From: an uncultured Allomuricauda sp. | GTDB lineage: Bacteria; Bacteroidota; Bacteroidia; Flavobacteriales; Flavobacteriaceae | Direction of reading: 5' to 3' | Length of the DNA stretch: 50,446 nt | Assembly: GCF_937884665.1 (NCBI RefSeq) | Contig: NZ_CAKZYF010000031.1 | Location: 1 to 50,446 of the forward strand | Shown here: positions 8,076-16,047 of the stretch, in pieces | Layout: every line of letters begins with the position of its first letter | Numbering within the stretch: the first letter of the stretch is position 1 | Made by a program: the position numbers and the translations under genes | The notes under the pieces: generated by a model | The model's input: the letters and a program-made list of their open reading frames with translations, nothing else | Databases searched by the model: none | Told to the model about the DNA's origin: nothing

Positions 8076-8160
8076 TTCTCCGATACATTTTCACCATAAA
8101 AACCACCCAAGCTATAACTATCAGGGCTGAAATGCTGATATAAAAAACAATAACATCCAT
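8059..8160 (-). CDS. Possible 33-residue membrane microprotein
   Basis: A short ATG-to-TAA frame encodes a peptide with one hydrophobic helix (VIVFYISISALIVIAWVVFM) and a very basic tail (KMYRRIKKKV). This is the topology expected of small inner-membrane proteins with a cytosolic positive end. It overlaps the last 17 bp of the exonuclease gene on the opposite strand. No Shine-Dalgarno sequence is evident, which is normal in this phylum. I recognise no family. The composition argues for real coding but the length makes chance possible. Confidence 0.4.
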   Translation of the reverse strand: MDVIVFYISISALIVIAWVVFMVKMYRRIKKKV

Positions 8161-8356
8161 AGCGTAGATTTTAAATAGAAGCCCCCAGCACCAGAAATCC
8201 ACAGGAAATCGTATTGTTTCTTTTAAGAAAAGTTCAGAACAGAGTCAATAAACATAAAACATGTATATTCCCCGTTTTAGACAAAATTAACAAGAAAAAA
8301 GACAGAACATGTTAAAAAATTATAATTTTTTTAACTTTTTTGTTTAAGCAAACAAT

Positions 8357-8379
8357 AAATGCCCCTAAACGGGGCATTT
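8357..8379 (-). terminator. Terminator hairpin after aceA
   Basis: A perfect 9-bp stem, AAATGCCCC (8357-8365) with GGGGCATTT (8371-8379), and a 5-base loop lie 25 bp beyond the aceA stop. The T-run on the minus strand is short (ATTTATTG), so it is a moderate rather than textbook intrinsic terminator. Confidence 0.6.
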
Positions 8380-8403
8380 ACTAACCAACTAAATTGGAAC
8401 GCA

Positions 8404-9681
8404 TCAGAACTGAGCTGTTTCTGTGCTTCCTTTCATAGCTACGGTACTGGATGTACCTGAAGTAACGATGTTTTGAACCGTATCAAAATACCCTGTTCCT
8501 ACAAACCCTTGGTGTTTTACAGCTTTGAATCCAAATTTCTGTAGCCCGAACTCCCGTTCTTGCAGTTCGGAATATCCTGCCATTCCTCTTTCCTTATATG
8601 CTTTGCTCAATTCAAACATACTGGTATTGAGTGCATGGAACCCGGCAAGGGTGATAAATTGAAATTTGTAGCCCATACTGGCCAGCTCCTCACGAAAGGT
8701 TTCCATTTCGTCCACACTAAGTTTGGCGGCCCAGTTGAACGATGGGGAGCAGTTGTAAGCCAGCATTTTGTTTGGAAATTGAGCATGGATTCCTTCCGCA
8801 AATTTTCTGGCTTGCTCCAGATCGGGAGTTGAGGTTTCCAACCAAATTAAATCTGCAAATGGTGCATAGCTTAAGCCTCGGTCTATGCCTTGTTCCAATC
8901 CATTTTTAACATAGAAGAATCCTTCGGGAGAGCGCTCCCCGGTAATAAATTTGTTATCGCGCTCATCAATATCGCTGGTCAATAAGTTAGCCGCATCAGC
9001 ATCGGTTCGCGCAATGATTACGGTAGGAACCCCCATCACATCGGCGGCTAGGCGTGCTGCAACTAATTTATTTACTGCCTCTTGCGTTGGGACCAATACT
9101 TTGCCTCCCAAGTGCCCACATTTTTTGGCAGAACTTAACTGATCCTCAAAGTGAACACCCGCAGCCCCACTTTCAATCATGGATTTCATCAATTCAAAAG
9201 CGTTCAAGTTTCCTCCAAAACCTGCCTCGGCATCGGCCACAATGGGAACCAAATAATCTTTTTTGTTTTCGGTTCCGTTCACTACTTGAATCTGATCGGC
9301 ACGTAACAACGCATTATTGATTCGTTTTACCACCATGGGAACACTATTGGCCGGATATAACGACTGATCGGGATACATTTCCCCTGCTAAATTGGCATCT
9401 GCAGCTACCTGCCATCCGCTGAGATATATGGCTTCGAGACCTGCTTCCACTTCTTGAATGGCCTGGTTACCGGTCAATGCGCCCAATCCTGCCACATAAT
9501 CTAGGGACTCGAAACGTTTCCAGAGCTTTTCAGCTCCTAATCGGGCAATGGAATAGTCAATTTCATAAGACCCGCGAAGCTTGATCACTTCCTCGGCAGT
9601 ATATGGTCTTTCCACTCCTTTCCATCTTGGATTTGCCGTCCAATCTGCCAATAATTCTTGAATCTTTTCTGTTTTTTCCAT
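8404..9681 (-). CDS. aceA: Isocitrate lyase
   Basis: A 425-residue enzyme that splits isocitrate into succinate and glyoxylate, the first step of the glyoxylate shunt in the cytosol. The family signature with the catalytic Cys is seen in [18 protein letters not shown]. The N-terminal [10 protein letters not shown] segment, the Mg2+-site region ADAEAGFGG and the C-terminal TLAGFHALN are also typical. Length matches the short bacterial type. The gene follows aceB on the same strand with an 83-bp spacer that contains a hairpin. Control by the divergent RamB/ScfR-like regulator is likely through the aceB promoter. No abnormality seen. Confidence 0.97.
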   Translation of the reverse strand: MEKTEKIQELLADWTANPRWKGVERPYTAEEVIKLRGSYEIDYSIARLGAEKLWKRFESLDYVAGLGALTGNQAIQEVEAGLEAIYLSGWQVAADANLAGEMYPDQSLYPANSVPMVVKRINNALLRADQIQVVNGTENKKDYLVPIVADAEAGFGGNLNAFELMKSMIESGAAGVHFEDQLSSAKKCGHLGGKVLVPTQEAVNKLVAARLAADVMGVPTVIIARTDADAANLLTSDIDERDNKFITGERSPEGFFYVKNGLEQGIDRGLSYAPFADLIWLETSTPDLEQARKFAEGIHAQFPNKMLAYNCSPSFNWAAKLSVDEMETFREELASMGYKFQFITLAGFHALNTSMFELSKAYKERGMAGYSELQEREFGLQKFGFKAVKHQGFVGTGYFDTVQNIVTSGTSSTVAMKGSTETAQF

Positions 9682-9706
9682 AATTTTAATTTTCGATTTT
9701 AGAATG

Positions 9707-9741
9707 AAATCCCAGGTAATGTTAGCGCGTTCTTGGGATTT
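9707..9741. other. Hairpin in the aceB-aceA spacer
   Basis: AAATCCCAGG (from 9707) pairs with CTTGGGATTT (to 9741), a 10-bp stem with one G-U pair around a 15-base loop. It lies within the 83-bp gap between aceB and aceA. On the minus-strand mRNA it is preceded by an A-run and lacks a T-tract, so it is more likely an mRNA processing or stability element that adjusts the aceB:aceA ratio than a terminator. Confidence 0.45.
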
Positions 9742-9764
9742 TTTTGTTTATATAATTAATTAGT

Positions 9765-11369
9765 TTAGGTTATTGACCGATACGCTTTTAGCGTGAGGAA
9801 CTCTTCAAATTCCCTGGCTCTGACCAACTTATCAAAAAGTTCAAATGCTCTTTCAAATTCGGTGTTGCCCAGATTGGCTTCCCCGACCAAGTGCCTGATT
9901 TTCTCTGTTTCCTCCTTCAAAATGAGGGTATATAGCGTATCCGTGAATTTTCTGCCATCGTCCAATCGGGCATTGAATTTTCGCCATTGCCACAACTGCG
10001 TCCTGGAAATTTCTGCGGTAGCGGCATCCTCCATCAAGTTATAAAGCGCCACACAACCGTTACCGCGCAACCATGCTTCCAAGTAAAGAATGCCTACGTT
10101 CATATTTTTTCGAACCCCCTTTTCTGTTATTGTACCTTTTGGTACGGCAATTAAATCCGCCTCAGTGATGGCATCGTTTTCTCTGGACATTGTGCCAATT
10201 TGATTGTCCTCCGGCATATATTTGTTAAACTCGTCCAAGGCAATCTGGACCAGACCTGGATGTGCTACCCAAGTACCGTCATGACCATTTTTCACTTCTC
10301 GCTCCTTGTCCAAACGTACTTTTTCCAGTGCGGTCTCATTGGCCACTGGGTCATTTTTAATAGGAATTTGGGCCGCCATTCCCCCCATCGCATGGATCCC
10401 TCTTTTATGACAGCGCTGAATCACTAGTCTGGAATAGGCATCCATAAAAGGTACGGTCATGGTGACTTGGTCACGGTCTGGTAGAATAAATTCAGGATGG
10501 TTCCTAAACTTCTTGATGTAAGAGAAAATGTAGTCCCATCGACCACAATTCAAGCCTACAATATGGTTTTTCAGTTCATAGATGATCTCATCCAGCTGAA
10601 AACTTGCGGTTAGGGTCTCAATCAAAACCGTGGCCTTAAATGTTCCAACAGGTACACTCAGATATTCCTCGGCGAAGGTAAAAACCTCATTCCACCACCT
10701 AGCTTCCAGATAGTGTTCCAGTTTGGGCAAATAGAAGTAAGGAGCAGAGTCACGGTTCATCAAAACCCGCGTGTTATGGAAAACATAAAGGGCAAAGTCA
10801 AACAGACTTCCCGAAGTTTCTTCGCCATTGATAAGAACATGACGTTCGTTGAGATGAAGCCCCCTGGGACGTACCATTAAAACGGCAACTTCGTCGTTCA
10901 GCTGATACGATTTGTCTTTTTTGGAATCGTAATGGGAAATACGCCGCATGTTGGCATCCAAAAGGTTTTGCTGGCCTTGCAAACAATTGTCCCAAGTAGG
11001 TGAATTACTGTCTTCAAAGTCGGCCATAAAGGTCTTTGCCCCGGAATTCAGCGCATTAATGACCATTTTACGTTCTACCGGTCCCGTAATCTCCACCCTG
11101 CGATCTTGTAAATCCTGTGGTATGTGTTTTACCTGCCAGTCCGCTTTGCGCGTCTCTTCTGTTTCCTGGGGAAAAGATGGTAGGACGCCTCGGTCAAACT
11201 TAGCTTGTTGTTTGAGCCTTTTGTGCAGAAGATGCAGACGTTCCTTGTCAAACTTTTGATGGAGTTCTATTATAAATTCTAAAGCACCATCCATGAGCAG
11301 ATCTGGGTAATAGTGGGTCACTTCTTTTGAGAATTGAAGATCGGTCGGGGTTATTAGCGTATTTTCCAT
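9765..11369 (-). CDS. aceB: Malate synthase A
   Basis: A 534-residue malate synthase of the A type, which condenses glyoxylate with acetyl-CoA to give malate. Diagnostic segments are FMADFEDSNSPTWDN, the catalytic Arg in LMVRPRGLHLNE, the metal-ligand Glu in VLIETLTASFQLDEI with LNCGRWDYIFS, and the catalytic Asp near YLEAWLRGNGCVALYNLMED. Length is normal for MSA. It is the first gene of the aceBA operon. A good promoter (TTG-N20-TATCCTTG) sits 21-51 bp upstream, directly next to a 12-bp palindrome. Order and strand fit one glyoxylate-shunt transcription unit opposite its probable regulator. Confidence 0.97.
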   Translation of the reverse strand: MENTLITPTDLQFSKEVTHYYPDLLMDGALEFIIELHQKFDKERLHLLHKRLKQQAKFDRGVLPSFPQETEETRKADWQVKHIPQDLQDRRVEITGPVERKMVINALNSGAKTFMADFEDSNSPTWDNCLQGQQNLLDANMRRISHYDSKKDKSYQLNDEVAVLMVRPRGLHLNERHVLINGEETSGSLFDFALYVFHNTRVLMNRDSAPYFYLPKLEHYLEARWWNEVFTFAEEYLSVPVGTFKATVLIETLTASFQLDEIIYELKNHIVGLNCGRWDYIFSYIKKFRNHPEFILPDRDQVTMTVPFMDAYSRLVIQRCHKRGIHAMGGMAAQIPIKNDPVANETALEKVRLDKEREVKNGHDGTWVAHPGLVQIALDEFNKYMPEDNQIGTMSRENDAITEADLIAVPKGTITEKGVRKNMNVGILYLEAWLRGNGCVALYNLMEDAATAEISRTQLWQWRKFNARLDDGRKFTDTLYTLILKEETEKIRHLVGEANLGNTEFERAFELFDKLVRAREFEEFLTLKAYRSIT

Positions 11370-11389
11370 GACAAAGTGATTTTGTTGTA

Positions 11390-11420
11390 CAAGGATATAT
11401 TAAAGTTCATTAAAAAACAA
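11390..11420 (-). promoter_or_regulatory. Predicted aceBA promoter
   Basis: Read on the minus strand, TTG (11420-11418) is followed by 20 bases and TATCCTTG (11397-11390). This matches the Bacteroidota primary-sigma pattern TTG-N17/23-TAnnTTTG with one mismatch. It lies 21-51 bp before the aceB ATG. The palindrome at 11421-11432 abuts the -33 end. Confidence 0.6.
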
Positions 11421-11432
11421 GCGAACGTTCGC
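11421..11432. promoter_or_regulatory. Perfect palindrome, probable operator of the shunt regulator
   Basis: GCGAACGTTCGC is a perfect 12-bp inverted repeat in an otherwise AT-rich intergenic region. It sits immediately upstream of the aceB -33 box. Its half-site GCGAA is shared with the TTCGCAA/TTGCGAA sites on the regulator side, suggesting one protein binds all of them. Confidence 0.55.
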
Positions 11433-11445
11433 TAAATAGTAAAAT

Positions 11446-11493
11446 TTCGCAATTTTTATTTAATTCGCAAAATATCCTATCTTTGATTGCGAA
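11446..11493 (+). promoter_or_regulatory. Promoter of the XRE regulator with three TTCGCAA-type sites
   Basis: TATCTTTG at 11478-11485 matches the -7 consensus TAnnTTTG exactly; a T-rich stretch near 11453-11457 stands at the -33 position. The motif TTCGCAA occurs at 11446-11452 and 11464-11470, and its reverse complement TTGCGAA at 11487-11493. The three sites cover the -33 flank, the spacer and the likely start of transcription. This predicts autoregulation and a very short 5' leader. Confidence 0.55.
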
Positions 11494-11495
11494 TA

Positions 11496-12968
11496 ATGGA
11501 AGAAGAATATATCAAACTTATTTTTGGACTGAAACTCAAACAGATTCGGTCAAAAAAGAACCTCTCACTTTTTGGATTATCAAAACTTACGGGACTGTCC
11601 AAATCCTACCTGAACGAAATTGAAAAAGGAAAAAAATACCCAAAGACGGATAAAATAGCCCTGCTTGCCGAAAAACTGGAAGTTCCTTACGACAATATGG
11701 TCTCGTTAAAACTTGATAAAAATTTGGCACCTGTGGGCGAATTGCTAAAATCCAAAATTCTTAAGGAATTGCCTTTAGAGCTTTTTGGCATCAAGGAAAG
11801 TGACCTAATCGACATTGTGGCCAATGCCCCCACCAAGGTAAATACGTTTATCAGCACCATCATTGGGATAGCAAAACAATATAATTTTGGAAAGGAGAAT
11901 TTTTATCTGGCTTCGGTGCGCTCCCACCAAGAGGCGAACAACAACTTTTTTCCCGATATTGAAAAAGCGGTAGTCTCCCTTTCCATATCGCACCAAATCG
12001 ATTTAAGTAAATCGGTTTCCTCGGAAGAACTACAGGAAATTTTAGTGGAAGAATACGGTTATACCGTCTTGGAGGAGGACTTGACCAAACATCAGGAATC
12101 TGATGGTCTTCGGTCCATTTTTATTCCAAAAACCAAAACACTCCTCGTATCAAACCATATTGATCACACCCAAAAGACCTTTATATATGCCAAGGAAATA
12201 GGCTATAATTATCTGGACATTCAGGACAGGCTCTATACGTTCACGTGGATAAAGTTTGAAAATTTTGACCAAGTCCTGAACAATTTTTATGCTTCATACT
12301 TCGCAGGAGCGTTGATAATACCCAGAACGTTGATACGAAATCAACTCGATGAATTTTTGGCAAAAACAAAGTTTGACTGGAGGTCCATCATTGCGATCAA
12401 AAACGGGTACAATGCCTCTCCGGAGACCATTTACCAACGTTTGACCAATATTCTTCCCAACGACTACCACTTTGAAAATCTGTTTTTTCTGCGATTTAGC
12501 CATAAAGCCGATACGGAACGCTTTGAGATTACAAAAGAATTTCACCTTACCCACCACATGCCCCAGGGCAATGAGGTGGATGAAAAATTTTGTCGCCGCT
12601 GGGTGTCCATTGGTGTACTTAAAAAAATTGGGGAGATGACCGGATCGCGGCGAATGGAAGTCTGCATTTCAAGACACCCCCTTAATGGACAGGATTACCT
12701 TATTTTCTGTTCCACAAACAAAGATGCCAGAAGGAAGGATGAATTCCAGAGCATTGTACTAGGTTTGCTCGTCAATCAACAGCTCAGAAAGAGAATCCGC
12801 TTTATAGATGATAGTAATATCAAGACCTACGAAGTGGAAGAAACCTACGAACGCTGGGAAATCTACGACTACCAGGTGCGAAACAGGCCCGCACAGGTAC
12901 TGCAACAAAAAGAGAAAAACAGCAAAACGGAACAGGTTGTATCGGAACTACAACGCAAGTACAGTTAG
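11496..12968 (+). CDS. XRE-family regulator of the RamB/ScfR type (glyoxylate shunt)
   Basis: A 490-residue transcription factor. An XRE helix-turn-helix lies at about 5-60 (LFGLSKLTGLSKSYLNEIEK is the HTH). An IrrE/ImmA-like region and the C-terminal ScfR/DUF2083-type region follow, with FCRRWVSIGVLKKI and a closing basic and Gln-rich tail. Relatives include RamB, which controls isocitrate lyase and malate synthase in actinobacteria, and short-chain acyl-responsive regulators. The divergent placement against aceBA with shared sites supports the same role here. A TTG at 11487 would add three residues but lies within a TTGCGAA site, so I use the ATG at 11496. The stop overlaps that of the convergent epimerase by 4 bp. 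Confidence 0.88.
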   Translation: MEEEYIKLIFGLKLKQIRSKKNLSLFGLSKLTGLSKSYLNEIEKGKKYPKTDKIALLAEKLEVPYDNMVSLKLDKNLAPVGELLKSKILKELPLELFGIKESDLIDIVANAPTKVNTFISTIIGIAKQYNFGKENFYLASVRSHQEANNNFFPDIEKAVVSLSISHQIDLSKSVSSEELQEILVEEYGYTVLEEDLTKHQESDGLRSIFIPKTKTLLVSNHIDHTQKTFIYAKEIGYNYLDIQDRLYTFTWIKFENFDQVLNNFYASYFAGALIIPRTLIRNQLDEFLAKTKFDWRSIIAIKNGYNASPETIYQRLTNILPNDYHFENLFFLRFSHKADTERFEITKEFHLTHHMPQGNEVDEKFCRRWVSIGVLKKIGEMTGSRRMEVCISRHPLNGQDYLIFCSTNKDARRKDEFQSIVLGLLVNQQLRKRIRFIDDSNIKTYEVEETYERWEIYDYQVRNRPAQVLQQKEKNSKTEQVVSELQRKYS

Positions 12969-13741
12969 ATTTTTGGTGTTAACATCACCTTGAATTCAGA
13001 AGTACCTTCTAATTGCTGAAAACCACTATGTAGATCGCGTTGGGGAACGGCATAGGGATAAAATGTAATAGGTTCTATGCATACCATGTTCGGTACCTCC
13101 GTCCAGCACATAAAATGGCCAAAGCCTTCTGTTGAAATAGTGATTTCTTTTTCGTCCTTTAGCGATATGGATTCGCAGTTGGCCACCTGCAATGCCCTGC
13201 TTCCCACATCCAAAATCTCGTCCAAGGAAATAATACGATCCTTTGCAATGACCACTGGGCTATCCGACCGTAACTTGAAAGCGGGATGGTACCCCAGCAT
13301 AAATGGCATACCGGGGTCGCCTTTTATTTTTAGGGTAACCTCCAACCCATTTGCATTTAAATTGAAGTGCTTTTCAAACTCAAAGCTGTAAGGCCAGCTC
13401 AGATATTGCTTTTCAGATTTCTCCGGATACTTTTTATTTCTAACAGGGGTTTCCGCTTGGTAAACTTTGGCAAAACTTAAGTGGGTTTCACTTTTGGATG
13501 TCAACGCATACGATAAAAGGCGTAGATGTCCATGTTGGTCCAAGATCGCTTCTCCCTTCGGAGTGTTTACGGTATAACCTGCCTCTGCTACTGGTCCGAT
13601 TATCGGAAACATTTCGGTATCGGCACTCCCCCAACCTGGACTTCCTTTTTGATGGATGAATTCATGCCCATTTACCTCAAAACTTACCAATTCGCCAGCA
13701 TCAATGTGAACAATTTGGTTTCCGAGTACGAGTTTTTCCAT
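12965..13741 (-). CDS. Aldose 1-epimerase-like protein
   Basis: A 258-residue protein of the galactose mutarotase fold. Typical elements are the N-terminal GELVSFEVNGHEFIHQ, the MFPIIGPV segment and DQHGHLRLLSY with the His cluster. MLGYHPAFKL (a catalytic-type His) and the late MCIEPITFYPYA-like block (VCIEPITF, whose Glu matches the usual catalytic base) follow. No signal peptide, so it should be cytosolic. Substrate is unknown; members interconvert alpha and beta sugar anomers or hexose-6-phosphates. It starts 2 bp after the CBS-type gene, hence the same operon, although no metabolic link is obvious. Confidence 0.85.
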   Translation of the reverse strand: MEKLVLGNQIVHIDAGELVSFEVNGHEFIHQKGSPGWGSADTEMFPIIGPVAEAGYTVNTPKGEAILDQHGHLRLLSYALTSKSETHLSFAKVYQAETPVRNKKYPEKSEKQYLSWPYSFEFEKHFNLNANGLEVTLKIKGDPGMPFMLGYHPAFKLRSDSPVVIAKDRIISLDEILDVGSRALQVANCESISLKDEKEITISTEGFGHFMCWTEVPNMVCIEPITFYPYAVPQRDLHSGFQQLEGTSEFKVMLTPKI

Positions 13742-13743
13742 GA

Positions 13744-14724
13744 CTATTCGATAAAACCTTTTTCGCGCATCCAGTCATCGTTGAATATTTTTCCCACATA
13801 ACGGCTACCATGGTCATGAAAAAGAACTACGACAACATCGTCCTTTGAAAAATGTTCTTTCAACTGAAGCACTGCCTTTATGGCCGCCCCGGCAGAGTTC
13901 CCTAAAAACATACCTTCTTCTTTGGCCAGTCTTTGGGTATATACGGCAGCGTCCTTATCCGTTACTTTCGTAAATCCGTCGATTATATCAAAATTGACAT
14001 TTTTGGGAAGAATATCTTCTCCTATTCCTTCTGTGACATAGGGGTAAATTTCCTTCTCATCGAAAATTCCCGTCTCGTGGTACTTCTTGAAGACCGAACC
14101 ATAGGTGTCCACTCCCCAGATTTTGATATTGGGATTCTGCTCCTTGAGATAGGTGCCCACACCAGAAATGGTACCTCCTGTTCCGACCCCGACCACAAAG
14201 TGTGTCACTTTGCCTTTGGTTTGCTCCCAAATTTCAGGGCCCGTACTTCGATAGTGGCCTTTGGTATTGGAGGGATTGTCATATTGATTCACATACCACG
14301 CATTGGGTATTTCATCGCCCAATCTTTTCGCTGTGGAGTAATAACTTCTTGCATCGTCAGGGGGCACATCAGTAGGACAGATATGGACCTCACTGCCCAC
14401 TGCCCGCAGTATATCGATTTTTTCTTTGGATTGTTTATCAGTTGTGACACATATCATCTTATAGCCTTTGACGATAGCTGCCAATGCCAATCCCATACCT
14501 GTATTTCCTGATGTTCCTTCTACAATGGTACCCCCCGGCTTTAATCGGCCATCTTCTTCGGCATCCTGGATCATTTGTAAGGCCATCCGGTCTTTGACGG
14601 AGTTTCCAGGATTAAACGTTTCATATTTTGCCAAAACTAAACAGGGAAGTTCTGAAGTTAGCTTGTTGAGCTTTACCAAAGGGGTGTTTCCTATGGTTTC
14701 CAGAATGTTGTTTGCGTATTCCAT
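13744..14724 (-). CDS. PLP-dependent cystathionine beta-synthase / cysteine synthase
   Basis: A 326-residue fold-type II PLP enzyme. The Schiff-base Lys lies in NPGNSVKDRMA, the substrate loop is VEGTSGNTGMGLALA, and the phosphate-binding glycine loop is VGVGTGGTISGVG. The ILRAVGSEVHICPTDVPPDD and DNPSNTKGHYRSTGPEI segments fit the cystathionine beta-synthase catalytic core better than CysK. No CBS-pair regulatory domain follows. It joins serine or acetylserine with homocysteine or sulfide in the cytosol. I chose the start MEYANNILETIGNTPLVKL because this is where the family begins; an earlier ATG at 14790 would add an unlikely 22-residue extension. It lies 78 bp after the permease gene. Confidence 0.9.
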   Translation of the reverse strand: MEYANNILETIGNTPLVKLNKLTSELPCLVLAKYETFNPGNSVKDRMALQMIQDAEEDGRLKPGGTIVEGTSGNTGMGLALAAIVKGYKMICVTTDKQSKEKIDILRAVGSEVHICPTDVPPDDARSYYSTAKRLGDEIPNAWYVNQYDNPSNTKGHYRSTGPEIWEQTKGKVTHFVVGVGTGGTISGVGTYLKEQNPNIKIWGVDTYGSVFKKYHETGIFDEKEIYPYVTEGIGEDILPKNVNFDIIDGFTKVTDKDAAVYTQRLAKEEGMFLGNSAGAAIKAVLQLKEHFSKDDVVVVLFHDHGSRYVGKIFNDDWMREKGFIE

Positions 14725-14802
14725 AATCGGCACAAAGATAGTTTTTTGCACCAGCGTATCATAGTACTGGTTCAGAAACATGCATTCCAAAACAGTCCAT
14801 GT

Positions 14803-16044
14803 TTATTCGAATTTGATGGCTTTTACCGGACTGATCCTAGTGATGATATAGGAGGGTATCAACAGCATAAGAAGGCACAGAACCATCACGCCCAGATTGA
14901 GCAAAGCGATGGTGTAAACATTGATATAAACCGGAATGTAATCGATATAATATTCCTCTGGATTTGGAAATTTGAAGATGCGATATTTTTGTTGGATGAA
15001 CAGCACCCCCAAACCGATAAGATTACCCCAAAATAGTCCAATGGCAATCAAATAGGCCGCATTGTACAAAAATACTTTTCGGATGCTCCAATTGGCGGAA
15101 CCCAAAGCTTTCAACACCCCTATCATTTGCGTACGTTCCAAAATCAGTACCAAAAGAGCGGTAATCATATTGATGCCTCCAACAATTATCATGATTCCGA
15201 TGATCAATCCAATATTAAAATCAAAAAGTCCGATCCATTCGAAAATCCGAAAATATTTCGATTTTATATTCTGGGTATCCAGTTCAGAGAGGGTTTTCCC
15301 ATAGATTTCATTGGTCTTGGTTTCCAAATCATCAAAATTGGATAGAAAGACTTCAAAATTGCCCACTTGGTCTTCTTTCCATTTGTTCATGCGCTGAATA
15401 TGCCGGATATCGACAAAAACATAGGTGCTGTCAAACTCTTCGAAGCCACTGTCATAGATACCCACAATTTTAAATCGTCTCGTGTTGGGTATTTTGGAAG
15501 GATCGCCCTCCTTTAAAAAGAATGAGAAAAAAGAGTCATTTAACTCAAGTCCTAATCGATTGGCCATGATTTGGGAAATCAGTACCTCATCGTTGAGGGT
15601 ATCCAAATAATTGGGGTGCCGACCTGCCACAAGGTATTCATCAAAAACCGTCCAATCGTAATCCTTGCCCACCCCTTTGGCCAAAATCCCTTCAAAGGTC
15701 TCTTCCGTTCTAATAATTCCTCCTTTTGTGGCCACAGCCTGCACGTGGTCCACGCCGGTTATATTTTCAAACTTGGGATAGAACTTTTGGTTGAGTGATA
15801 CGGGCTCCAAAGAAACCTCTGAGGTGTTGTTATCATAATTGGAAATTTGGATATGGCCATTGAAAGCCGCTACCTTTTCCCGTATTTTTCTTTTGAGACC
15901 AACCCCTGTGGCGATAGCAATGAGCATCATAACCAATCCTATGGCAATGGCCGCTATCGCTATTTTTATTATAGGGGCAGAAATACTAATTTTATGTTCC
16001 TTCCCTGTAATCAGGCGTTTGGCTATAAATAATTCAAAATTCAA
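14803..16044 (-). CDS. FtsX/LolC-type ABC transporter permease
   Basis: A 413-residue permease of the MacB/LolCE family. One membrane helix at about 25-48 is followed by a large periplasmic domain (about 50-275). Three C-terminal helices follow (about 277-305, 325-350, 375-400), and the end is SPVKAIKFE, a typical FtsX ending. The motif MITALLVLILERTQMIGVLKALG is hallmark. The role is extraction or trafficking of lipoproteins at the inner membrane together with an ATPase encoded elsewhere. The only in-frame start is TTG (N-terminus MNFELFIAKRL), since a TAA stands 15 nt upstream. It is divergent from the muramidase gene with only 3 bp between start codons. Confidence 0.88.
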   Translation of the reverse strand: MNFELFIAKRLITGKEHKISISAPIIKIAIAAIAIGLVMMLIAIATGVGLKRKIREKVAAFNGHIQISNYDNNTSEVSLEPVSLNQKFYPKFENITGVDHVQAVATKGGIIRTEETFEGILAKGVGKDYDWTVFDEYLVAGRHPNYLDTLNDEVLISQIMANRLGLELNDSFFSFFLKEGDPSKIPNTRRFKIVGIYDSGFEEFDSTYVFVDIRHIQRMNKWKEDQVGNFEVFLSNFDDLETKTNEIYGKTLSELDTQNIKSKYFRIFEWIGLFDFNIGLIIGIMIIVGGINMITALLVLILERTQMIGVLKALGSANWSIRKVFLYNAAYLIAIGLFWGNLIGLGVLFIQQKYRIFKFPNPEEYYIDYIPVYINVYTIALLNLGVMVLCLLMLLIPSYIITRISPVKAIKFE

Positions 16045-16047
16045 CGA

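Noticed and set aside
11487..11495. TTG at 11487 as start of the shunt regulator
   Set aside because: It falls inside a TTGCGAA site at the predicted transcription start; the ATG nine bases later is adequate.
13933..14511. 192-codon open frame on the plus strand inside the CBS-type gene
   Set aside because: It lies fully antisense to a clear PLP enzyme and its translation has no domain; it is a shadow frame.
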